Part shown: positions 10,801 through 18,784 of the stretch, piece by piece
Numbering within the stretch: the first letter of the stretch is position 1
How the letters are laid out: every line of letters starts with the position of its first letter
Assembly (NCBI GenBank): GCA_020051095.1
Contig: JAGVJN010000009.1
Span: forward strand, 1 to 40,539
Direction: 5' to 3'
Source of the DNA: Pseudomonadota bacterium
GTDB lineage: Bacteria; Pseudomonadota; Gammaproteobacteria; Legionellales; Legionellaceae
Length of the DNA stretch: 40,539 bases
Made by a program: the position numbers and the translations under genes
Notes under the pieces: model-generated
The model's input: the letters and a program-made list of their open reading frames with translations, nothing else
What the model was told of the DNA's origin: nothing
Database searches by the model: none

Positions 10801-13140
10801 ACACGTCTTAGCAAACAACATTGGCAAACCTTGTTAGGCCAACTAGGTCGCTATGACATGAATAAACCTGAAGATAGGGACTATTTCGATACCGTTTTAA
10901 ACTATTTCAAACAACACCATGTCTTACTTAATAATACCTACCCAGAAACGATTAACGCCTTATTAGACATCTTTTTCCATTACCCGCATCGACGTATCGA
11001 TGCCAGCCAATTTCTTGCACCGGATTGCCTGAAAAATGCCACGGACGATGACAATATTCACTTCATTCATTTTATCGCGGAGCAATATATGCTAAATGCA
11101 CAAGAAATCCTTCAATTAGAGACAATTATCGATGACGCATACGGCAAATCGACGATTAAAGCCGCTGAAATGAAAAAAGAATTGATGCCGCAAATCCGCT
11201 CATTACCCGCGAATATTCCTTTTTCACTCATTAGCAAACGGGTGACTAAGATTGCCGATGACCAAAATAGCCAAACCATTCCCCATGCCATGAAGGCGTT
11301 ACGAGAACTTGGCGAAGCATTAAACCAGTTTACCATTCGAAAAGGGATCACCACCTCAGAAAATTCATTGCCAGAAGAAGGCCTTCCCGAAACCCTGCTA
11401 AAAAAAGCACAAGCGATCATATTAGACAAAGAGAGCAAGAATAAACTGGATGAAGCTACCATTATTTTCCGTCAATTAAGCCAACCACGCTATGATGAAT
11501 TTGATGCCTATACTTGTTTATTGGCTTATGAACAACATGGCAGCCACTATGAAAGCGCATTGAGCATATTACTAAGAGCCAAACACACCTTGACTTCGGA
11601 TGCCTATGCGAATTTCTTTAGCGCAAGCTTCTCACCGGACGAAGAAAAGACATCCCTGGACGATTTATCGAGAATAATAACCCTATTTGAGCAACATAAC
11701 GAACTGTTTGCAGTGGGTCTTCCCGAAAAAGCCAAACAACAAAATGCCATTTTAGCGCAATGTTTGCAGCGAAATGGCATCGAATCGGTGATGAATCAGT
11801 TCAATAGCCTTAAGCAGTCGCAACTCAGTCTTAATAACGCACACGTCTGGCACCAATGGCAAACGAGTATGACTAAAAAGCTAGCATTTGCAGAGCAAAT
11901 CCAGTTAATTAAACAAGCAGGTAGCTTAGCACCATCACTGAAAGAAAGGGTGTGTACCTTATACGACGAAGGCTATGATCCTGCGCGATTAAGCGTCTTT
12001 ATCAACTTAGTCAAACACGATAGCAAAACGATGGATAAGTTATCATTGGATCAATGGCATCACCTGTTAAGCCAATGGGAAGCACATCACATAAGCGATA
12101 ATGTTCATTTAACAGCCGTCTATGAAGCACAGAAAATAGCCAACACGCTTGAGTCTGAAACACCTGAGAATGCCCCAACCAGACTAAAACAAAACATCCC
12201 GACTTACGAAAGTCTTTTTGGAACCTTAAATCAAGAAAACAATGGGACGAAACGAATGAGTTTAATGCACAGCATTACTCACTCCTTAATTTCGTTTTCC
12301 GCTAGCTTACAAGAAAAATGCTGGTCCTTTTATCAAACGTTAATTAGCAAAGTAGGCGACATCAAAAAACAAATGGATCAACTCCCTGAGAGCCAACGTG
12401 CTAGAGGGTTAAGCCACCTATTACGATCGATTAAAAGTCTAACCATGGAGTTGGCGTTTGTTGCCAAACCCGAGAGCCATCCAACGGAGTTGGGTGACAA
12501 TGTCTTTTATTACGATCAGTTGGTTCACGCCTATGAACAGCAATACACAGGCAGCTGGCTCAACTATTTCACCATTAATCGAACGCGTTGGCAGCAAGCA
12601 CAATCCCTGTTTAGCGAATTAAAATCGCTCACCCATAGCGACGAAGAAGCAATACAGCCAAAGCCTAAAGCCGCCTTTTATGAATCCATGTTGGTTGCCC
12701 TTAGTAAGACCCAGCAAGCCATCATCGATAATGATGGCAAAAATCGCATAGCCAATCAAAAAGGTTACAGCCGCTTGTTGGATATTACCCAACAACTCGG
12801 CCTGCAAGTGTGCAAAGATATCATCAATGATGCATCACTTAGCCACCAAACCAAACAAAAAGCCAAAGACTGGTTGACCACACAAGAAAAGCGCATCATC
12901 CATCAACTTTGGCAACGACTGGATTCAAGACACCCGCTCGTGGTTGAAATCCAGCCCTACGCACGCAATACCGATGCAGATGATCCCGCGGCGATCCATC
13001 GATGCAAACAAGCAATCTTGAAACTAAATGCCAGCGACTTACCCAACGAGTTGCGTTATTTATTGCCGATGTTGCAAGGGCATTTTGCTATCAGTGGTCC
13101 AGTGGAGCAACAGGCTAATTTTGAAATCCAAATGCGATAG
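1807..13140 (+). CDS. Giant SecA-motor protein (3777 aa) with possible N-terminal cysteine protease
   Basis: The product is about 3777 residues; bacterial SecA is about 900. A SecA-type DEAD motor is plain: Walker A VKTGQGKS (2090-2097; SecA has RTGEGKT), then VDVFTAKESLSSRD, Walker B region DEGDHVLLDE (2201-2210; SecA DEVDSILIDE), a segment GRIAKV...RVHQFLHVRLN like the end of the SecA cross-linking domain, GCSGT (2415-2419), ARGTD (2539-2543) and GGRQGRNGAKG (from 2569; SecA GRSGRQGDPG). All motor motifs look intact. Near the N-terminus, H271-S-W, D289 and D331-C332-G333 have the order and spacing of Ulp1/C48-type cysteine proteases, but the usual Gln before the Cys is not seen. The remainder is mostly helical and unrecognised. 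No signal peptide or membrane segment is seen. The ribosome binding site is weak (AAGAG, close to the ATG). The next gene follows 46 bp downstream, so the two probably form an operon. It may be a secreted effector or an unusual translocase or remodeller; the function is unknown. Confidence 0.85.
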   Translation: MNFSNLVNDICDSLLHSAMSDFRIQWLSSKSFDMESEAQVIINRREKELNEHNNWWNQTLSWNEKETIRSRIRLEYSSRFDNSVKPELENQWKKKVKDANFVGELERFYQRHPWLSSLANQTHQQSLSYKYIKSIIQNTLKHKSDYYDNHWRLDNLDGIPSIRWPRFDHNKFQKRLHDYPLKKLIKNKFDLFSSLPSLNKAWPTLQDPTTYRFSRLDIYRLLFQHFNIQRGGYVSPQATYPTVEGQKVARVMPVELNELDQLDEISKSHCHSWLINIGDTNKPFWIFLDKHQNTNTLYVPSNLTTDPTFITKLNTIREVFPVNAVVEVENDCGTSYAHLPKDQIWQYQLFARVLPYCIKSNRTEHLDTYRNNISLNHLIAYVWESLLPISGTTLSKTKLTAKRFQYAEPFSETPWHQLITQGEFYDDGQLKALKILEASSLLDSVDRKSIRLLPNQSPDKDFTLATVIERENFVQACFMACFQPVSQMALTLTPASKNDMPDVPMYIFDKVIERLNYVSFDIQSDHEAINPGHFPPIVRLSNAAACNRLLHTAYKIPLAELPFDDRWLEAGKLTLQLFKQHSDKFDSQAIQRYLQLEKGWRKEWFNPNKAPKSDAFEWQLAQFAQMGRLGLDAFFDHLRDSYLKHWHSIHETPQLNIPVLFDLNGDRLISSAQYIEHLNEQLTNFINDERCIPKFSKIHLILPHPSTRATYEETSKLLRTISDCKYQFDAEADTINLYEFKILSEQEQDAWLLAFENLATLPAKPLIALIRIPELDEQISQDVKANQLKTRYRALQNKILDNQRLHHQKQLAENTAIFYQGANGTLDPMVDIRNRKHRVIQPFHGQEETFLLAANTPGIQQELQQNVEARHEIVQQVENKRVVYEEKAPEIKRYPLDLSRLVTRTTVQDYFKFSEASVNWRKEFSQWVGSDIDIANTIQYIEPEALEKIRQHRANFQMGIVLDHLPFGFYLAYHPKANNAYILCYDEKRYKQERYEWEGKSKELRNPFTPHLDSKEKAVNFAGDFRQFHLLGDKEVSQVSFWHHLASHSIASEFKQKQTECLRNIYKTHINNEWPDISLLMMRHEVAGNIKRPVPINSIKEYIGGWAQGVLGYDKATEFIKVFTDSLDASQLKSFGQLCYYFDTQKEGLGSQHFLRIAYTLYKTFGQQHFTTWQKVIFANSDNASELLTKPILDAMGLSLITLKDKSPAYINIWFRLLETQAKQTGFVRYDRLWYAYQTLISYIDARQLTINEDVVARLIDSKNPFEAVVWLDRLYHCLKMSEGQLYETTAQQAILDNIDKIDWSHNGLYYAMRHNQAPYWTNDLALTQFQYGNTEKGYEPIWDELIPQKGLAVQFGRYLSTKLRINYKQYQHYAKDIQPLLENKKVTYPVARLLLIHLTHGNENIAYWDKTVCQAVVKSLCHENMKDVVDWLNRQFKLDNANRENHYHVHYNHLPLIVGVLKKYGLSKLDKYPENKRIASLNALGKTCQYLESQSLLGLTNITLKLTHMLGVAIDDENYLTAMRQTPWLLMAENQPWEKWPFSSNLDVQVCQKRLLTQLESIAFGQSTWLPDRKAILSALSQLDEKPLSLHELDTLRRQIIAQWVNHGCDIQEQDAAFRELTNKEQEQVQLQLSEQLLPQHANENATLIARLVPHLAIEANLITPEQAFTQLVAQFKRIDNKPHFNDLAIVLGGLLQHIQKQAPAKMSLQQLTDILESLMQANHDELSHFPSDMLSQVVAQTGKQLTNQNLNSLSAKCEPTLKNLVKTIVNAQIANQVRPTLLKMQAKGMDKAQFEWIISHFVIYQLDAIDIHYQTDMANALLSIASLTPEVRNPLIDRLLYLPNDFESQTTWLKSRHQLLMNLTKTGSIAPLQRLAPFMLGGTQTSPDIEVIAIHTLKSDATHGPELLRLLQKLSHTDLKKLATYCANPPKPSADYLIKELPHHSVDELIHQFETIDQANGLRHFSVTEPEKNELKRILGGIKEKNSGYISDEKQKQIMGLLYYVNAYAQEHDIANISSETLKTSIRQTAQWLQASTDETTQITYRLQLLSMLREVLLRQTGKWANHTQMLDLIYAALHNDESLFHQVKTGQGKSIITILRVAFHALNGKVVDVFTAKESLSSRDHEEFGYILDAIGIEHTHILPNSDENDYKVGDDVFGAINYMTPGSFSLYQSGHCWSENSKRYINYRSKERVAFFDEGDHVLLDEQTMFNFSFGGDSGKLYNYDAWVYQATWRYFQTVKETLPINENGIPYISRTKHLKELCEFLQKQADFAPVQSTFIKKYLAPVVDNEVTDKKAAILERDKILASLLSAAFTANNLQENRDFCIQTDTTTLSDGLTLEGRIAKVVINNQVQGGATYSERVHQFLHVRLNEEAIANNEQPNFFIAPDSDIVLSQNVPSLIKHYYGQIEGCSGTMGDAGDLAVYQERYNINHVVKLPTHELSQTTYLGMIFCEGQDNYEQAIVNWLEQYQQQPTLLVSEDDIAVKALSSRLAQLLPKEMVQKLICDTNDSGQLESDILPLAGKAGAIVNSSRMARGTDIKPETEAGLLVIRANANIPRFAKQSGGRQGRNGAKGVLIDIIDFAKIKQSFQHFEQSNDYALRLKQLMEREALHLKKKIEKHQKRGSHKWDWLLNNEENQTKYLKTRVVHYLKHEIKIAREQNIRSKEAIVSECSSHVIAQLMHHIGEDQVIMNAVRQDWLRCRALMESAWQQRMNGAVADNEIVLNAFYEKATLAWQSFACKYPDYLDASLLDDKETLLKSVKSMTKLAWNNENIETKVSTPTQKDDMTEVIHFYQDWLTRVGPKVLSDFPKSLQNLFYGPSKNGLNDLDVFYKTLVKASQHNGLLDSSFSVNDSQALFKLLSTLPVTTLTYIPLAYMSQVVETFDIARTSPGFVDKLSCLSQLFDHPCAQSVENPDAHHMSTLGETSLFLMRLACRGFINHDSDGFRRFTSQQSISHIADILWECDWETLTPNQFACFDRFINQDTDVAKLLTTRLSKQHWQTLLGQLGRYDMNKPEDRDYFDTVLNYFKQHHVLLNNTYPETINALLDIFFHYPHRRIDASQFLAPDCLKNATDDDNIHFIHFIAEQYMLNAQEILQLETIIDDAYGKSTIKAAEMKKELMPQIRSLPANIPFSLISKRVTKIADDQNSQTIPHAMKALRELGEALNQFTIRKGITTSENSLPEEGLPETLLKKAQAIILDKESKNKLDEATIIFRQLSQPRYDEFDAYTCLLAYEQHGSHYESALSILLRAKHTLTSDAYANFFSASFSPDEEKTSLDDLSRIITLFEQHNELFAVGLPEKAKQQNAILAQCLQRNGIESVMNQFNSLKQSQLSLNNAHVWHQWQTSMTKKLAFAEQIQLIKQAGSLAPSLKERVCTLYDEGYDPARLSVFINLVKHDSKTMDKLSLDQWHHLLSQWEAHHISDNVHLTAVYEAQKIANTLESETPENAPTRLKQNIPTYESLFGTLNQENNGTKRMSLMHSITHSLISFSASLQEKCWSFYQTLISKVGDIKKQMDQLPESQRARGLSHLLRSIKSLTMELAFVAKPESHPTELGDNVFYYDQLVHAYEQQYTGSWLNYFTINRTRWQQAQSLFSELKSLTHSDEEAIQPKPKAAFYESMLVALSKTQQAIIDNDGKNRIANQKGYSRLLDITQQLGLQVCKDIINDASLSHQTKQKAKDWLTTQEKRIIHQLWQRLDSRHPLVVEIQPYARNTDADDPAAIHRCKQAILKLNASDLPNELRYLLPMLQGHFAISGPVEQQANFEIQMR

Positions 13141-13186
13141 AAAACGATGCGATACATTCGTGTTATAAGCAAAATTTGAGGAAAAT

Positions 13187-16100
13187 ATGAGTAATCCAAC
13201 ACCACTCAATCCTAAAACCCAGGTCGAACAATTGCTCGACAAAGTCAAGGTGACGCATCAAGCAGTAAAACGGCAAATGTCCCTGGCAACGTCCGACCTG
13301 GAGGTATTGTATCACCTGAGCAATCAACAACTACTCACCAAAATTAATGCTATCCTGACAGACGAGCACGGTGAAAAACAGCAACATGCGCTTAAACAAT
13401 TATTGAGTGACCGCTGGCAAGACATCAAAGGAACCTCACAGGCTTACTGCGCACAACCGCGCGATCCGTTGAATCAATTGTGTTACGCCTTAGCCTTGCA
13501 TTTATCGCCCTTACCGGAAGACTTATCCGAATGCGTTGATTGGACTGTTGGCGATGGCCCTTATTTTATCCTCATGCCCGATTTAAAAGCCTGCGAGGAT
13601 ATCGCATTAGGCACCAACATCCACCAATACCGCTTGCATGAATTTATTTTATCCGAAGACAGTCAGCGCTTTATCCCCATTTGTTCCACCATTGATTATT
13701 ATTTTAAAAGCGATAGCAAAAAACCCATCCATATGGTGTTTACCGAAGAACAAATGTATGACAATAACGTGGATAAAAAAAGTGATCCGCTGCTGGATTC
13801 TGAAATTCAACAGCTAACGAATCACTCGGGAATGACTGTCCGATTAATGCAAAATATAGCCATATTCAAAGATCCAAAAAGCAATTTTTTTAGCCGCCTG
13901 AGTCAGTTTGCGAAGGGTTTATTTGCAGGGAGTTCTCATGGAGGAAAAGGCGAAACCTACAATGCTGCGGCGGAAGCCAATGAGGCAATTGTTGAATTTT
14001 TTGATTACTGGGATAGCTTACCCGAAGAATTAAGGCAGATATACCTCAAAAAAGTCCCAAATCTAGGGCCAATTTTACAACGAATTAAAGATCCCGTCGA
14101 AATTTCCAAGCAAGGGACCGACTATTGTATGGGGGTAACAGCGGGAGACCTTACGCATGAAATCAGCATTCATCAACAACACCTACAAACAGATGATTTC
14201 AATAGCTTACAAAAAGCGATAGAAACATTAACCACCGAATTAGAACAAGCTATCCAAAAGCCTAATTACACCTTAAATCCCGTAAAAACCGATCATAAAC
14301 CGCTGGCTCGCCAAGTCATGGACATCCCAGTATTAGAACAACAAGCCTTGATCAGAAACCATTTGCATTTAGACTATCCAAACTTTCTTCTCTATGCCTT
14401 TGATCAGCAACCCAGTCTCATAAACAGTTTTGTCGATGGTTTTAAGCGCTCCAAGTTTAAAGGGGAATTACTGCAACAACGGGCTAGCAATGGCATGAGT
14501 GTGCTAATGATTGCCGCGCAAAGTTATCCCGATCTATTAGACACTTTATTAGAAGGCAGCTCCGAGTTAACGACCAGCCAGCTTAAAAACGAATTAATGT
14601 CAAAAACCGCGTCAGGCGATTCTCTGCCTTTGATCATCCTTCAAAGACGCCCTCAAGCCTTGCCAGCCTTATTTAAAGCCATCGAAAAACTGGATGAAGA
14701 AAGCCAATTAGAATTTATTAATCAATTGGATAAGAACCAATCGAGTTTGTTGATGATGGCGATGGAAAGCAATGCGGAAGCGTTTGCGCAATTATGTGGT
14801 TTAATTGGCAAATTCCCATCGCAATTAATTGCCGGTCTATTAGGACAAACCAATAGTGAAGGCGATACGTTGCTGATGATGGCGATGAGTCATTATCCCC
14901 AAGCAGTTACCCCATTAATGGTGTTATTCGGCAAGTGCACCCCAAATGCTCAAAAAAAATTAGTTGCCCCGATTAACAAACATGGCCTCAATTTGCCCTT
15001 TTTAGCGCTTGATTCCGAGCCAGGTGTCTTGAATACCATCCTACAGGTCGCTTATAGTTTACCCGCCTCTCAGTTTAAGTCCCTATTCACAACCTTAAGC
15101 CCATCCGGTGAATCATTTTTCTTAAAAGCCTGCCGCAGTCAACCAGCAAACTTTGATAAGGTGTTAACCTTACTTGATAACTTTCCTGATGAAGAAAAAA
15201 GTAGCCAATTTCTGCAGGTGGATAGTCAAGGAAATCATGCGCTTTTAGTTGCGATGTTACATCAATCAAAGCCCTCCTTAACCCTCGTTAATGCATTGAA
15301 AAAATTACCAACGCCCACGCTGAATCGTTTGTTAACAACGACCAATCGGGATGGCTTTTCACCATTAACATTAGCGTTGACCCAAAGGCCCGACTATTAT
15401 GAATCCATCGTTTCTCTGATAAACGACCTATCAACGGATGAGCAAGCCGTCATCTGGCAACAAAAAAGTCCCAACAATTGGCATTTGCCCTTCTTGTCAT
15501 CCATATATTCGCCAGAATATTTAACGTCCGTGATGAGTCATGTCAAAGCAAGCAGTCATTTCGAATCGCTTAATCAAACCGATGCAAGTGGCAATGGGAT
15601 GCTAGCCTTTACCGCCAGCTTTCATCCAGAGCAATTACCGGAATTGTTAACGACTGTCAAAGGCATGTCGGTTGAAAAGCGCTATCAATTAGTTAGCAAC
15701 ACCAATGCGAATGGCGATAATTTAATTACTTGGGTTTTGCAACAAGATGCCAGTCGCCTGGATGAAATCATGCCATTAATGGCAGGTTTTAGCGTCGATC
15801 AGCAAGTGAAACTGCTTTGCCAGCGTAACCGTCAACAACAACATGCTTTAGGGATTGCTTATCAACAAGATGCGAAGCTATTGGATCAGTTACTAAAATC
15901 GCTCGATGGTCTAAATAGTGGGAAGCTAGACGACATCCTCGCGAAATTGCCAACGGCTATCTGGTTCGATTTTTTGAGTCTTGCCTGTGTCAATCAAACC
16001 ACGTTTCTTGGCTTGTATAATAAATACAAGTTGCTACATCAAAGTAATCAAAATGTACTGGGCGAACTGTTAGCTTACAAAGATGCGAGTCATTCTAATT

Positions 16101-18784
16101 TATTCATGCTCATTCTTGAAAATAATCCTTCCTTGGTCAATCACATGATTCGCGAGGTCCAATCGATCCCAGAGGAAAAAATCCAGGGACAAATCATGTC
16201 GCAAAAAAATACGAGTGGCTTATCCGTGTTAGCGCTGGCAGAAAAATTCGCACCAGACAATATCATCACCAAACTCCAAACCTATCTAAAAAGTTTGAAT
16301 AAGCAAAGCACCAACCAGATGATGTTACAGACATCAATGAAAATGCAATCTGCCGACGTGCTCATATCGTATGAGCTGTTGGAAAGTGCTAACGCACAGA
16401 CCTTATTTAATAAATTAGGTGAACGGGATGGTTTGGGGAATAACCTACTTGGCCAAATCATTTTGCGAATGCCGCATCGTTTGCCAAACCTTATTGAAAA
16501 GATGCACCTTCTGTTATCTCCTGAACAAATTAGGCAGCTCTTAGCCCATCAAAATAACCAAGAGCTTAATTTATATTGGTTGGCGTTGGGGCAACCACAA
16601 TCGGCTTATTTATGCCAACAACTGCAAGAAGTCATCACACCCTATGACACCGAAAATCGAATGACCATGCTAGCACCACCTGCTGAACAATCCATGATCG
16701 AATGGGCTTTAAGCCATGGTAAAACGCCGTTTATCACCACGATGCGCTGGATAGAAACATTTTCACAAGAACAACGAAAAAGCATCATTGAAGACTTTTG
16801 GCAACACCCGTCCGAACAATTGAGACAGGCCATCGCTAATCGGGATTTCAATGTTTGCCAGCGCCTAATCAGTACGACGTTGACCATGCCGGTTAATGAG
16901 GTTGCAGCCCTAATGAGCCGCAATCGTCAAGCGATGATCGATGGGTTGACAAGTCAAGATAAACCGATACAAAGCCTATTTTCTCATTGGCTAAATAGGT
17001 TACCAGCCGATAGCCGTTTTGATGTATTATCCCATTTATCCGCCGAGGTTGTCCTATCCCTCTTAAATGACGAGCAAATGAGCTTGATTGATACCCTACC
17101 CTTGGAAAATCAAGCATCACTCTTTTGTCTTCAAGACTCGGTTGGGCAGAATGTTTTGGTGAAAGCGATTTCTGACAATAAGCCTTGCCAACAAAAACTC
17201 ATCAATCGCCTAATCCAATTGACGCCTAATCAACAAGGAACCATTTTTCAAGCCAATAACGCTTCGACACCCCTATTACATACCCTAGCTAAGCACAATA
17301 TCCCGTTATTGGTGACCTGTCTTGCCCAGTTAGGTCAATTGCCAAGCCAAACACAATTAGCAATCCTTAGTCAAAAAGATAGCGAGCAAAAAACGCTGCT
17401 GGATTGTTTAGAAAGCTCGCCCGATCTATATGAATCCCTCTTATCCTTTTATGATAATTTGTGCTTGTCCGATCAAATTCACCTATTTGCCCAAAAAGCA
17501 GGACCCAATGATAATGGTCTATTGTCGAGAGTTCCTCAAGCTTATCGAAAACGCTTATTTGAGCGGTTTAAATCCTTCCCCCAAAGCGCACAAATTGAAA
17601 TTTTATTGACTATTAACGATAACAACCGATTGGGTTTGAAATCGTTTATGCAACAATCGCCTTCACTGCAGTTTGAATTGCTCGCTATCATCGAATCCTT
17701 TCCAAAACATATTCAAGGGGCGCTTTGTGTGGGTGAAGAGGAAACGAGTGATAGCTTGATTCACTGGATGTTACATAGTGACAATGAGGCACTTAAAAAA
17801 AGGGCTATCCAGTTACTCGGTGGATTAACAAAAACGGATATTACCACGTTGTTAAAACAAAAAGATCCAAGAAATGGCAATCATTTACTACAAACATTAG
17901 CCCAACAGTCCCCTCAATTATTTGATCAAGCGTTTTCAGTTTTTATGAGCTTGCCCGTGGACAGCCAAGTTGAGATTTTAGAACTGCAAAATGCGAGTAA
18001 CTTCAGCTTATTTGCGGATTTAGTCAATTTAAAACGCTATGATCAATTTGAAATGCTATGCCAAACCATATCAACACTACCCAATGCCGACAAAGTACGA
18101 CTGTTATCTCGTTCGGGAATCGTACCCATTGAAGCAACAACCCTTTGGGTGAGCGTGTTTTATGGCGCGCCACAAAGCAATCATTTTATTGCCTTGATGA
18201 ACAATAAAGCGTTTTATCAGCCGATGTTTCAATTACTACAGACCTTACCCGCTGAACATCAAATTACAATCCTGACTAATCGAAGCCAACCCGGAAAATC
18301 CGTCATTGATGAAATTGTCGAGCCCGAACAGTCAAAACTGCGGCTGGTCATTAAACAAGCCCAAGCGTTGGTTGAAGCCAAACAATTATTAAATACCATG
18401 GCCGCCACCCTCCGCAACGAAGACGTGCACACGGTTGAATTTAACCTACATCAATCCTTATTGCAGCGATTAGACGACTACCAAAATACCTACCATAAAA
18501 GCATGCAGCATATCCATGATCTAGCCAATGGCTGGGCAAAAGACATTGCAGAGGCTTGGCCACAAATGGATGATAAAATGACCTATGCCAATGCCCTGGT
18601 TGGTTTATTAAAATTAGCCGCCTGTTTATTGATGCCGGTGTATGGTGCTTATAAACTGTATGAAAAAGTCACAACCAATCGACATGTCTTATTCCAAACA
18701 GACCGCGAAGCGACTGTTTATCGGTTAGAAGATCTAGCAAAAGCCGTTAAGCAATCGGCTGAAGGTCAGCTGGCAATGAGTTAG
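13187..18784 (+). CDS. Giant solenoid-repeat protein (1865 aa) with C-terminal membrane anchor
   Basis: I do not recognise a named family. Residues 1-430 form a non-repeat head. From about residue 435 to 1720 the protein is a run of roughly thirty units of 40-42 residues. The consensus reads: N..G..LL..A....P..L..LL..L..LP...Q..LL.Q.N. Examples of unit starts are NGMSVLMIAAQSYP, SGDSLPLIILQRRP, EGDTLLMMAMSHYP and QGNHALLVAMLHQ. This resembles lengthened ankyrin repeats (usually 33 residues) and should fold as an alpha-solenoid, a protein-binding scaffold. A hydrophobic stretch near 1798-1823 (ALVGLLKLAACLLMPVYGAY) could anchor it in a membrane. The start has GAGGAAA 5 bases upstream. It lies 46 bp after the SecA-motor gene, so the two products may act together. 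The stop codon overlaps the convergent NADAR gene by 4 bp. Confidence 0.85.
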   Translation: MSNPTPLNPKTQVEQLLDKVKVTHQAVKRQMSLATSDLEVLYHLSNQQLLTKINAILTDEHGEKQQHALKQLLSDRWQDIKGTSQAYCAQPRDPLNQLCYALALHLSPLPEDLSECVDWTVGDGPYFILMPDLKACEDIALGTNIHQYRLHEFILSEDSQRFIPICSTIDYYFKSDSKKPIHMVFTEEQMYDNNVDKKSDPLLDSEIQQLTNHSGMTVRLMQNIAIFKDPKSNFFSRLSQFAKGLFAGSSHGGKGETYNAAAEANEAIVEFFDYWDSLPEELRQIYLKKVPNLGPILQRIKDPVEISKQGTDYCMGVTAGDLTHEISIHQQHLQTDDFNSLQKAIETLTTELEQAIQKPNYTLNPVKTDHKPLARQVMDIPVLEQQALIRNHLHLDYPNFLLYAFDQQPSLINSFVDGFKRSKFKGELLQQRASNGMSVLMIAAQSYPDLLDTLLEGSSELTTSQLKNELMSKTASGDSLPLIILQRRPQALPALFKAIEKLDEESQLEFINQLDKNQSSLLMMAMESNAEAFAQLCGLIGKFPSQLIAGLLGQTNSEGDTLLMMAMSHYPQAVTPLMVLFGKCTPNAQKKLVAPINKHGLNLPFLALDSEPGVLNTILQVAYSLPASQFKSLFTTLSPSGESFFLKACRSQPANFDKVLTLLDNFPDEEKSSQFLQVDSQGNHALLVAMLHQSKPSLTLVNALKKLPTPTLNRLLTTTNRDGFSPLTLALTQRPDYYESIVSLINDLSTDEQAVIWQQKSPNNWHLPFLSSIYSPEYLTSVMSHVKASSHFESLNQTDASGNGMLAFTASFHPEQLPELLTTVKGMSVEKRYQLVSNTNANGDNLITWVLQQDASRLDEIMPLMAGFSVDQQVKLLCQRNRQQQHALGIAYQQDAKLLDQLLKSLDGLNSGKLDDILAKLPTAIWFDFLSLACVNQTTFLGLYNKYKLLHQSNQNVLGELLAYKDASHSNLFMLILENNPSLVNHMIREVQSIPEEKIQGQIMSQKNTSGLSVLALAEKFAPDNIITKLQTYLKSLNKQSTNQMMLQTSMKMQSADVLISYELLESANAQTLFNKLGERDGLGNNLLGQIILRMPHRLPNLIEKMHLLLSPEQIRQLLAHQNNQELNLYWLALGQPQSAYLCQQLQEVITPYDTENRMTMLAPPAEQSMIEWALSHGKTPFITTMRWIETFSQEQRKSIIEDFWQHPSEQLRQAIANRDFNVCQRLISTTLTMPVNEVAALMSRNRQAMIDGLTSQDKPIQSLFSHWLNRLPADSRFDVLSHLSAEVVLSLLNDEQMSLIDTLPLENQASLFCLQDSVGQNVLVKAISDNKPCQQKLINRLIQLTPNQQGTIFQANNASTPLLHTLAKHNIPLLVTCLAQLGQLPSQTQLAILSQKDSEQKTLLDCLESSPDLYESLLSFYDNLCLSDQIHLFAQKAGPNDNGLLSRVPQAYRKRLFERFKSFPQSAQIEILLTINDNNRLGLKSFMQQSPSLQFELLAIIESFPKHIQGALCVGEEETSDSLIHWMLHSDNEALKKRAIQLLGGLTKTDITTLLKQKDPRNGNHLLQTLAQQSPQLFDQAFSVFMSLPVDSQVEILELQNASNFSLFADLVNLKRYDQFEMLCQTISTLPNADKVRLLSRSGIVPIEATTLWVSVFYGAPQSNHFIALMNNKAFYQPMFQLLQTLPAEHQITILTNRSQPGKSVIDEIVEPEQSKLRLVIKQAQALVEAKQLLNTMAATLRNEDVHTVEFNLHQSLLQRLDDYQNTYHKSMQHIHDLANGWAKDIAEAWPQMDDKMTYANALVGLLKLAACLLMPVYGAYKLYEKVTTNRHVLFQTDREATVYRLEDLAKAVKQSAEGQLAMS

